The position numbers were made by a program, and so were the translations under genes. A stretch of DNA of 64,000 nucleotides, taken from positions 2,005,345 to 2,069,344 of the forward strand of contig CM030944.1 of NCBI GenBank assembly GCA_018136815.1, written 5' to 3'. This DNA comes from Isochrysis galbana. Its lineage: Eukaryota; Haptophyta; Isochrysidales; Isochrysidaceae. Within the stretch, counting starts at the first letter, position 1, and each line of letters begins with the position of its first letter. Below, piece by piece: positions 20,781 to 30,044 of this stretch. Under the pieces are notes generated by a model. It ran no database searches and was not told where the DNA came from. It saw nothing but the letters and a program-made list of their open reading frames with translations.

Positions 20781-20862
20781 CGTCCTGCAAATGCAAAATG
20801 AGAAAATCGCGTTTTCCTCTCAATCTCAATCCCGGTCATCTCAACAGATAGTTTCGTTACAC

Positions 20863-20926
20863 TGGTCGTCGCATGATTGGTACCTTAGACATGTGGTGGC
20901 CCGCGACATGGGGTCAGCTGGGAGGT
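20863..20926 (+). repeat. 64-bp repeat, copy 2
   Basis: Identical to 17937-18000; after it the two loci diverge (GGTGCAGAGG against GGTAGAGATA). Confidence 0.9.
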
Positions 20927-22861
20927 AGAGATAGTCGGACCCCGCCGTGCCCGTGGTTAGCGGCCGTGTAATAATAATTTCACACTACTGTAAACTGTAA
21001 AATGAGATGGTTCTATTTGGGTATTCTTGTAAATTGGAATGGCTCAACTCAACTTGAAGTTGTCAACTTCAGTTTTCAGACTGACTTTTGGAGGTCGCGT
21101 GCCCGACAGCTCCAGAATCTGTGTTGCTGTAAACGGGCATGTGGACATTTGATGGCTCAACTTCATTCCGTCCCACATTCGACGGATCGCGACCTTATCC
21201 CACAGCACGCCCTCCCGTAACGCGTAACGCTCGCCGACCCTTCTCTCTTGAGACTCGCGACTCGAGTCGCGAGTTTGTTGTATTCCTGCCCATCTAAAGG
21301 CTGTAGGCATGAATATTCGTGTAAGGTACGCGCTCACACTTACAATTGAACAGTTCCCCGTGTTGCCACTGACGCACAAGACACACAGATTCGGATTCCC
21401 CATGGCCCATGGTCTCAAGTCCAGCTTTGCAGATTTTGGTCTCGAAATTTGCGATTCGAATTTTGTTTTTGCTGTTACTGTTACTATATAATTGTTGGCT
21501 CGTTAAGGTAATAAATCGGCATGACTTCGAGACTTCTCGTTCTGCAGTTGCCCTGCGAGACTCTCTCTCTCTCTCTCTCCGTCGCCCTCCTCTCCTCGGC
21601 CGACGGCAGGAAGATTCGTCCAAAACATTCTCCGGTCCCAAGATATCTTGTGGGGGGTCTCTCCGCGCTCCACGAGGGAAAGGACGCGATCTCGCTCCGA
21701 GATCGGCCACGCGCCCTCACACGCTGCCCCGCCGTGCCCTCGGTCCCTCGCCCCCCGCGGCAGGTTCTTTCCCTCGGCGTGCCGTCCGTCGCCTCCGGTC
21801 GTTATGTTATCCCTCCCCCCCCGCGCGCGCGCGGTTCTTCTCTTCCGCGTGCGGTTCGTTTCCTCCGGGCTCCCTGGATGAATCGTGCGCCCCGCTAGCC
21901 GCCGGTGCGCCTTCGCGACTCGTTCCCAAAGAGGAAAGAGGAAACGAACTTCGCTCCGACAATCTACGGAAAGATGGGCCCTGAGGCTCCATCTGTCTGT
22001 GGCTGTGGTCCTGAGTGTGTTGGTGTTGGATTGGCTGCAGTGTGTCCTGTGCTGCTGAGATGCTGATGGTGTGCTGCTCGGCGCGTGCCACGCAAGGCGG
22101 CTCGCGAGCACCTGGATGAGCACGGCCCCAGCTTGGGGGCGCGTGGCGGGCAACGCTGCGTCGGCCATGTCCTGATCGGCCCGGGCGGCGGGGTGAGCAG
22201 AGAGAGAGGAGGGGAGCGAGGAGCGAGGCGCGCTCCATGACCCTATCGTGATAAAGATGGTTGGGTACGCGGTACTAACATTCAGCCATCTCATGATTTT
22301 GTGCTATCCTTGCTCTTTGCGCTACCTGCCATAGCCCCTTCACGGTGTTGTTGCGCCCGCCACCGACATTCGCGATTCCTTTGTTCGGGATATCCTCGGA
22401 TTATAGGCGCGCATTCGACCCGCCTCTTTGCAGCACTCACGGTGCAAATTGCCACCACCGCCAACGCTCAAGCCCGCACTCATGGTACCATTGCGTGGCG
22501 GTTCTCGCCATCGGCGGATCAAGAACGCGTGCGTCCGTCGTTGCGCTAAGATCCGTCCGGTCGCTATTCCGCCCGCAAACAAAGTCACAAACAAGATACG
22601 CTGGTTTCTACATGTTGGAACCATGATTTATCAAATCTCTTCACCTTTCAAGCTCTGCAGACCTGAGCAGATTGCAGGCCCGCACTATCGGCAGTCTGAG
22701 AGGGCAAGATGCAATGTGATGACAAAGCATTCAGGGGGCCATTTGTATCCGCCCCCTCATGGTACAGTATAGACGCAGATAAGTTGTGCTCAAGAGGACC
22801 AAGCAGTCTAGCAGCCCATGGCTCGTAGTGACAGGGAGGTATCACGTCTTCACTGTGACCA
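20927..22861. other. Spacer with palindrome, no gene recognised
   Basis: Includes a perfect 22-bp palindrome at 21253-21274 and a CT-rich stretch (21560-21600). Long open frames exist on both strands in 21400-22300 because of GC content, with low-complexity R/P/S-rich translations; none is supported. Confidence 0.5.
21253..21274. repeat. Perfect 22-bp palindrome
   Basis: ACTCGCGACTC followed immediately by its reverse complement. Confidence 0.95.
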
Positions 22862-24392
22862 TCAAGGTGGAACCTGCAGCAGAAGAGCACTCGCTTCCTG
22901 CACGGATCCGCCAGCCTGCTCTAAGGCGGCCTGTGCTGCCTCTCGTCCAAAGCCCATAGCCATTAGATCGTCTACCCCAGCACTCGTTGCCTCGTCGAAA
23001 GACGGAGGAGGAGGCGGCGGTCCCGGCATCAGTGCATCCCCTTCCCCGCCCATTGCTACGCTCCCCATTCCAGCGGTCACGGTAGCTACACCAGCCTCAG
23101 CGACCTCCGCGGGTGCTGGCTCGGGGGGCGGAGGGGCTGGAGCTTGCTCTTCGGGTGGCTCGACATTCAATTCTGGGAGCTTGATTGGCTTCACCATGGC
23201 AGCACGCTGTAATTTAGGCAGCGTTGCGAGTGGAGGCACCTTCTCAAAGTAAACCATATCATTGTCGTGCTTCGCCTTTGCATGTGCATCGCGTGCCATC
23301 GCGTGGGCCGCCTTAAATTGTGCTTGCAATTCCGGCGCCGCCTTGCGGCACAAGTTCACTGCTTCCGCACACTTGTTTACGGCGTGAGTGAGGCGGGATA
23401 CTTGCGGGCCGTATTCATTGGCAGCAGCGTGAATGGAGGCCGCGTAGAAATTTTGCACGCCGTCGAAAAGCTGGCGATTCCAATCGACTATAGCTAGCCA
23501 TTCGCCGGCCTGAATAGATAGGGCGTGGCAATACTCAGCAAGACGCGACATGGTACCCTGCCGCATCCAGCAGATGGATTACGCGGCAGTGTGCTCTGTG
23601 GAGCATCCAGGGCTCAGTACAAATGAGCACTCGAGGCAGCTTTTGTCAGCTCTCTGTGGATGGCTAGGAGGCTGGGCAATAGACACAGCCTAGGGAAACA
23701 AGGCGTACAATTGATTCCTGAAGCACTGGTGTGGAAAGCTTGAGCCACGCTTCCGCGTATAGCGCGGCACACTCAGCAGCAAGCTTGGCGATGAGTGCAT
23801 GCGGCCGGCCATCTGCAACTGCCTTCTCGTAGAAGCACTTTTGCGCTTGCGCAAGCATGAGGGACTCGATCGCCTGCAAAAACTCATTCGTCATATCGGG
23901 AGTATACTCAACCCAGGCCGCCTCCCTCGAGACAGTGCGGACCTCAGAGATGGCACCGGCAGCCTCCTGAAAATACTTGCACGACAGCTTCATACCCTCC
24001 GGATCCCCGCGATCCTGCAGAGTGGCGAGGTAAGACAAGGAGGCAGCAATATTGAAGAGCACCGCCGCACGCTCAAAGCGCCAGTCAGGCTGTGCGACTG
24101 ATAGCTTGGGGTTGAACGTGTCGTGCCAGCGAAAGAGGAGCTTGAGTTCTTTGAGGCTGCTGCCGCGGAAGTGGTGCTCCGCGTGTGTGACGAGCTTGTA
24201 GTAATGTAGGGCCCCGTCGCGGCACTGGGCGGGCCCTTGGGTGGAGAAACGGAGCTGGCCAATCTTCTTGCGCCAGGCGTCGAGCTCCTGCACAAATGAG
24301 GCTCCTGCCGTCCACTTGGCCTGGTCGACCGCTGGCCCGAGCACCTTGGCAAGCGGAACGGGAGCGGTCGACTTGACATTGAAGGCGAGCAT
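22862..24392 (-). CDS. BRO1-domain protein with C-terminal UBA domain
   Basis: Model on the minus strand: exon 1 24392-23709, GT-AG intron of 151 bp, exon 2 23557-22862; 459 aa. Residues 1 to about 350 form a BRO1 domain, the ESCRT-III (Snf7/CHMP4)-binding banana-shaped fold of ALIX, Bro1p and BROX. Signs are FRWHDTF, the block WRFERAAVLFNIAASLSYLA, the TPR-like helices around NEFLQAIESLMLAQAQKCFY, then YGPQVSRLTHAV and HDNDMVYFEKVPPLATLP, the conserved end of BRO1. Then a proline/alanine linker and a UBA-like domain (about residues 413-459) with the typical M-G-F loop (DDLMAMGFGREAAQAALEQA), expected to bind ubiquitin. It lacks the V domain and the Pro-rich tail of ALIX. Predicted role: linking ubiquitinated cargo to ESCRT-III in endosomal or membrane-repair work. 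Confidence 0.88.
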
Positions 24393-24508
24393 CGCGCCCT
24401 CCGGCCTCTCGCTCGCCTCGCTCTTTCCCCTCTTTGTGCTCTCCCTCTCTCCCCCTTCCCTTTGGGCCCCCGCTGCCCGCCCGCCCGCGCTCTCTTATCC
24501 AAAAGGAT

Positions 24509-24537
<29 letters not shown>
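24509..24537 (+). repeat. G29 homopolymer
   Basis: Uninterrupted run of 29 G upstream of the BRO1 gene; exact length is likely uncertain in sequencing. Confidence 0.85.
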
Positions 24538-24539
<2 letters not shown>

Positions 24540-24609
24540 GTCCTTTTCTTTTTCTTAGACAGCGAACTTTAGTTTGCGCAGGTGAACGCCAACGGACAAC
24601 GGAGCAGCG

Positions 24610-24670
24610 CATAGTTGTTGCGTCAGCTCGCGAGCTCGCAGGGTTTTGGAGCTTACACTGATATCAGTAA
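24610..24670 (+). repeat. Palindrome-ended repeat, copy A
   Basis: CATAGTTGTTGCGTCAGCTC through to CTGATATCAGTAA; matches 45689-45750 with one substitution and one indel. The end contains ACTGATATCAGT, a perfect palindrome; TTACTGATATCAG also occurs near 26258. Confidence 0.85.
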
Positions 24671-25860
24671 CTTGTATCAGCTTGCAAGCGGCAACAACAA
24701 AACTGACGTCCTAAAAACAAAACTGCCGGCGCCGCGCCGCCGCTAATGCCTTGCCACTCTCGCGAGGGGACTACAGCCACAGAGTGCGAGCGATGCGCGA
24801 TGGGAGTATGCGAGTGCAATTGAACTTCCAGCTCACTCTCACTCTCCAGAAGTGGAAGGATCTGCACAGTAATCCACTGGGGCAAGAATCCTAAAAAAAT
24901 GGGGCGTTGATGATAATCTGACAGAGCCCAGCCCACTCCCTGCTACAGATCCAAAAAAAGACGCTCGTCCAAAAAAAAACATCTGAAGATTCAGGCTACT
25001 ACCGCTAGCTATAAAGACCACGCACTCACGGTACCGACTCACGCCATCGCCTATACCCCAGAACACTCACTCCCTTTACACTACCCCCTTCATTCCTTCG
25101 TCTTTGGTATCGGGGGGGGGGCCGCGTGCACTACGACGGGCCAAGCGCAAGGGGTGGGCTGGGGCAGACCTGTTGTTGGGTGTTCCTGTGGAAGACAAGC
25201 GTAAACGCCCTTTGAAACCATCTTATCGTGTCCTCGGGGGGTCTCGGCCCCCGCCCTGCGGCCCTTCTTCGTCTGCTGCCGCTCTTTCGCGGTGTCTGTC
25301 CGCCGCGCGGGGTGTCAACCCGTTCGTATATCGCAAACGGGCGGTTATCTTACCTATTTGGGGGCCAGATCACATCGTTTTTTTGTCGTTCATTTTCCGT
25401 CGTTCTCTTCGCTCTCCTGCGGGCGTGTGTCGCATGCGCGCGTCATGGCCCCCTTCTGGGGGGCCCCTCGGGGCCCCCCAGAGGGCCAGCTGGGGCAGCT
25501 CAGGGGGCAGTGGAGGCTGGGGCAGTGCCCCTGGCCTCTCCTGCCTCTCCCTCGCTCGCCTCGCTGGCCCTGGGTGCCCTCCTGGCGGCCCTGTTGGTCT
25601 GTGGCTCAGTGGTGGGGGGGTGGGTCAGTACGATCAGGGGCCGGTTCAGGCGAATGCGTGCGGCTCGCGGCGCGCGTTCGGCAAGAGTCTGGGCAGATTT
25701 GATGTCAGCTCAGCCCCTGCCAGCAGGTTGTGCAGGCCCACCCAGGGGGTGTCTGCGATGGAGAGAGGGGGGCGCGAGGCCCCCATTGGCCTCCTACTTA
25801 TAAAAGTAGTTGAAAAGTAGTTGAAAAAGACGCTCGTCCAGATAAGACCCTCATCGGATA

Positions 25861-25938
25861 CCGAAAAATTCCACGCGGCATCGAACCGCAGACTCCTAGC
25901 ATTCTTCTCTTGCATCGTCTCCGCTGAGCCACCACGAC
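25861..25938 (-). repeat. tRNA-derived element with pol III A and B boxes (SINE-like)
   Basis: On the minus strand, 25931-25921 reads TGGCTCAGCGG, a full match to the A-box consensus, and 25887-25877 reads GGTTCGATGCC, a full match to the B box, within a T arm that pairs over five positions. The acceptor and anticodon stems do not pair, so it is not a working tRNA; it looks like the tRNA-related head of a SINE or a decayed tRNA. Confidence 0.55.
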
Positions 25939-27287
25939 CGAAGTTTCGCGCGGTCGAATAAAATAGAGTACTTACATCTTCTAGGCGGCCCCGCCCTCCT
26001 GCATTATTCTGTCATGAGTTCTTTCACCCAGTTTCTGGAGGGTAGCCGAGCGGAGCGGAGCGCAGTGGCTTCGCTCGCAGGGGCGCAGGGGTATGCAGAG
26101 CTCTGCGGCCTGCGGCCGTACGTACTGGTACTAGTACTACTACAACTAAAAGTAAAATAAAGTAAAATATCGCTATGCGCTATCTATGCTGAAGTCGTTT
26201 TAATTCTATCTGTTAGCTGAGAGGTGATATCAGTGATCTGCCTCAATTGAGCTCTTACTGATATCAGAAAGCTGAGATTAGTACTGATACAACAACTATG
26301 GAGCAGCGAGCGCGCGAAGACCGGAGAAAAGAGGGGGGGGGGGGCGCCCCCCGCCTCTTTTCTCGCCGCCCCGCGCCACCAGCCCTGCACCAACACACAC
26401 ACACACACACACTAAGGCCATACTTGTTATTATGAGTTTGCCTCTCCCTCGGATGTGAGGGCGAGTGAGGGGAGGGCTGTGATGGCAGGGGACGGCGGGG
26501 AGAGGAGAGGTTGTAGGGTAGTAGGGTATGAGTGTTAGACGAGAACGAGACGACAAGAGACGAGAGCGAGAGCGACGGATGAACGACTGACGACAGGACG
26601 ACAGGATGACGGACACAGACACCCAGGAAACACTACTCCGACTCTTGTCCTTATCCCAGGACTTTTCTCACGTAACACGTAACGCGACTCAAATCAAATC
26701 CAAACAAACACTTCGATCAGACGGCGACGGACAACGATCCAAGGGTGATCTGTCGGCGATCTCGGGTGAAACCTTAGACCCACCATCCACACCACATTTT
26801 CCATTTTCCATTTTCCATTTTCATTTTCCTCTTCCTCGTGTCTTTCCTCGGCAATTTTTCGTGGTAGCAGGTAAGCCCCCCAGGAGTTTTTTCTTGGGCT
26901 TCGGAGAACGGTCAAATAATGCAGCCCCCCCGCATGTTAGTAGTTATAAATCACTGTTTTGCCGCCCTAACCCTAGCATTGTTGATTGCTGACCATTGAC
27001 CATCGACCAGTCCTACTGCCTACTGAGGGAGACCTCCCAGTCGAGCACGCGCTTCAAGTAGAGGAGCCAACCCTCTATATCGCGCATTCCATGAGGCTTG
27101 AGCCAAGCCGAGTAATGTTTTTGAAGACCTCGCCAAGACACAGCCAACCTAATCCACCTCGCACACTCACTAAAGGTGTTCATTATTCAAAAGACTATTT
27201 CCTTTCATTCATGAATGGAATTCATGTGAGCGCGGCACCGATCCATCGGCGCGAGGAGCGGCGGGCTGGCGGACGGCGCCGACACGA

Positions 27288-28206
27288 ATGTGGCTGCCCA
27301 CTCTGCTCTGCTTGACTCCTCGGCTCGCCGAGCTGGAGTCGGCAGTGATGCGCGCGGACACCCCGCGCGAGGTGATTGAGCGCTGCTGTGCTGAGCTTTG
27401 CGCCTCCTCCGCCGGCCTCGACGCTCCCGCTCTCTCGCCGAGCATAGAGGGCGAGTGGATGTTACTTCATACGTCTAAGTCTGACTTCGACATCCGCGCG
27501 CCACTTGGTGCGCGAAGCGATGGCTCGGCGCCTGGGCTAGAATCGTTGTTTCCCGGGGCGAAGCAGGCCATTGCAGCCTCCTCGTCGCCGATCCAGTACG
27601 CGCCAGGCGCAAGAGTGCTTGCCGTTGAACTTCCTGTAATTCTGCTTCACACTCCCATCCTGCACTGCCCCACACAGCTAGATGAGACACCTCTGGTGCC
27701 CATCTCAGGCGCGCCGTTATCGATGCATTTCGCGTCACACAAACGATCGAACTCTCGGTTCCACTTCCTCGTGTGACGCAAACTGTAGAGCTACCTGGGG
27801 GCGCTCGGCTTGTTCTTGGGGCAGTTGCGAGCGTTTGTGATTCCGAGCCGAAGCGCGTCTCGTTTCGATTCGACGAAGGATACGTGCAATCAGGACGGTG
27901 AGACCCGCACATTGACGACGGAGGGATGAGCCGACCTCATGGCAGCGGCGATGCCTCTTCAACTTCTCTACGGAGTTTGCCGTGAGGTTTGGCCCTTTCT
28001 GTTGTCCTAGTTTACGTCTTCCCTAAACTTTCTTCCGGCTCATGCACTTTAGGTTTCGGCTACCCTACCCTGTGCCATTCCGCCTTCTACCGGAGGCAGA
28101 AGCTTCAGGTTGGCTAGATACGCTGTATTTGTCGGACTCTCTTCGCATTTCGATTGGCAATAAGGGTGTGCTACTCGCTCAAAACCTTATGCTTCTCATG
28201 TCCTGA
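27288..28206 (+). CDS. PAP/fibrillin-family plastid lipid-associated protein
   Basis: Model: exons 27288-27595, 27709-27897 and 28053-28206, both introns GT-AG with matching phases, 216 aa. Exon 1 has the family start, a helix with LAELESAVMRADTPREVIER and the block LSPSIEGEWMLLHTS (consensus G-x-W-x-L-x-Y-T-S). Exon 2 gives the beta strands RAVIDAFRVTQTIELSV and KRVSFRFDEGYVQ. Exon 3 gives GWLDTLYLSDSLRISIGNKG, very close to the C-terminal signature of fibrillins (G-W-L-x-T-x-Y-x-D-x-x-L-R-I-S-R-G-N-x-G). Fibrillins are lipocalin-like proteins of plastoglobules and thylakoids. The start at 27288 gives MWLPTLLCL, short for a complete bipartite leader, so a further 5' exon is possible. Confidence 0.82.
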
Positions 28207-28837
28207 GCGGAAATGCACTCCTCTTGTGAAGTCGCATGCTACTTGGGATTTGCCATCCCATTAGCATATGTCTCTTGGATGTTGGGTGCTGCTAGTATAG
28301 ATGAAAGCGTTCAAGCCGTGTTCCAACCTTTGGCACCTTTCTCTTCCCATGATGACGGCAAACGGGATCGTCCCGCATCAACAGGGACCACTTTTGTACT
28401 CCGACGAAGCGCCGAATCCTAACGATACAGCTTCAAAATCAGCTTTGCGCAGTGAAGGACAGGACGCACAAGCAATCTTGGAGCAGGATACACCATTACA
28501 TGTGACCGGTACGGAAATGATTTACTGAAGCTCCTTCAATGGAACACGCTGAATGACATGGTTGAGATCGTGGGAATGGAAAGGCTTAGTCACCACGCCC
28601 GCGGACGGATAGTCAAGTTGGCCACCTCATGAAACACCGTGATTGGGCTGCTAAAGGTGTTCGTCCCCATGTTCTCTAGTTTCCCGCGGGAATGTCATAA
28701 CTCTTTACGAAAAACGCTGGAGACGGGCGCTCATCATGTGCGTGCTGTTCACCAACTTCACGCTCCCTTCTAGCCCTTTGGCTTCCGGCTCTAGTAACGT
28801 GGGCTTAGAATGTAATTGCGACAGCGATGGCGTGCGC
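28207..28837. other. Spacer
   Basis: No gene, repeat or structured element recognised apart from short frames without domains. Confidence 0.5.
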
Positions 28838-29623
28838 TCAAGTGCTGATCCTTCTCCTCATCCATTCCACTAAGTTTATACTTGGTTCGCCCAAAACTAA
28901 GTTTACACTTAGTTCGCCCATGGGGGGGCACGAGCGACGAGCCCCCCCCCTCTCTCCACTCCTCCCCTGCCATGGGAGAGGAACCAGCCCCATGCTCCTG
29001 GCTCCTGGCAAGCCCACACCGCCCTGCTGACCCACTCCTCTCCCCACAGACTCGCCTTGATCGCGCGTCCTAGCCCGGCGTGGCCAGCCCATCGCTCCAA
29101 CCCCCCCTCCCCCTGTGGTGGGCTGTGGAGTGGCGATGTGGTGCATGTTGTCGCCAAGGGCAGCGGCGTGCGCGAGGTCGATCGCGAGGACGCGCAATCC
29201 GGGTGGGAGGGTGGTGCCTTTGGTGAGTGGTCCGGCCCCGAGCGCGCGGAGCTCGCGCAGCTGTGTGGACGCGCGGAGAGTGGCGGCGATGAGGTGCTGG
29301 AGCCCGCCATGGGAGACTTGTGTTCCCTCGAGATCAAGCACGTGGATCGAGGGCGCCGCGGAGCGCAGGAGTCCGTGTGGCAGCCCGTCGGGTGCGCAGT
29401 CGAGCCACGAGTCCCTGAGCCGAAGCGAGGTGAGGGCCGCGGCGGTTTTTTCCAGGAGCGAGCCGAGGGCTTGGTGGTTGATCTTGACGCCTGCGAGGTG
29501 GAGCGACTGGACCGCGGTTGGGCGCCACGCTTCGAGGGCGCGCGAGTCGACGTTGCCGAGTCGGAGCTCGCGGACGGATGGGGGTACTTGTCGTCCCATC
29601 CGCACCCGTAGGACAGCGCGCAT
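28838..29623 (-). CDS. Leucine-rich-repeat protein, C-terminus inside a dispersed repeat
   Basis: From the ATG at 29623 the minus strand reads MRAVLRVRMGRQVPPSVREL and then LRR-like units: VRELRLGNVDSRALEAWRP, VQSLHLAGVKINHQALGSL, LTSLRLRDSWLDCAPDGLPH, IHVLDLEGTQVSHGGLQHLI, LRELRALGAGPLTKGTTLPP, LRVLAIDLAHAAALGDNMHH. The L-x-x-L-x-L spacing and the 23-28-residue period fit the LRR class; function cannot be told. The frame is open upstream to 30007 but that part is C/S/P-rich and probably 5' UTR or chance. The last 70 or so codons (below about 29049) lie in repeat R3, so the true 3' end may be a splice or stop near there. About 160 codons are well supported. Confidence 0.55.
   Translation of the reverse strand: MRAVLRVRMGRQVPPSVRELRLGNVDSRALEAWRPTAVQSLHLAGVKINHQALGSLLEKTAAALTSLRLRDSWLDCAPDGLPHGLLRSAAPSIHVLDLEGTQVSHGGLQHLIAATLRASTQLRELRALGAGPLTKGTTLPPGLRVLAIDLAHAAALGDNMHHIATPQPTTGGGGVGAMGWPRRARTRDQGESVGRGVGQQGGVGLPGARSMGLVPLPWQGRSGERGGARRSCPPMGELSVNLVLGEPSINLVEWMRRRIST
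28868..29049 (+). repeat. Dispersed repeat R3, copy 1
   Basis: Begins with AACTAAGTTTACACTTAGTT (a hairpin; a partial second copy precedes it at 28868), then TCGCCCATGGGGGG, and runs to CTCTCCCCACAG. Matches 56085-56241 in the same orientation. Confidence 0.8.
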
Positions 29624-30044
29624 CGCAGCGCCTCGAGGTGGGATGTATGAATTGCGGGGCGAGAGGAACGGGACGAGCGAGCGGAAGCAACACGGGACGG
29701 GAGCACACGGGACGGCACCGGCGATCCATGGCCAGGCATGGCGAACGGGAGTGGGCGAGGAGACAGAAGGGTGGCACGAGCGGGGCGTCCTAGCGATGTC
29801 GCGGGAAGCAGCAGAAAAAAAGGAGGAATATGAACACAGGGCGACGGAAAAACACTCGGAAACTATGGAAACCAGGGGGAAACTAATGGAACGGGAGGGG
29901 GCGAGCGCTGGAGGAACGGAAAGGAATCGGCGAACGCGGGAGACTCTCCGACCCTCTCTGGCCAAGGGAACAAGGGAACGCCGCGAAGACGTACCCAAAC
30001 CAAGCAAAACATGAAATAACCGAGACCCCTAAACCGCCGATAAC

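Larger units (their letters stand above)
24393..27287. other. Repeat-rich spacer between the BRO1 and fibrillin genes
   Basis: Contains a G29 run, the palindromic repeat copy at 24610-24670, a tRNA-like element, a CA run near 26395-26411 and TTTTCCAT repeats (26793-26830). A 238-codon frame at 25104-25820 has G/P/S-rich low-complexity translation and no domain. A segment at 25564-25609 resembles 37616-37659. Confidence 0.5.

Noticed and set aside
25104-25820. 238-codon plus-strand frame
   Set aside because: Low-complexity G/P/S-rich translation with other frames open at the same place; no domain or splice support.
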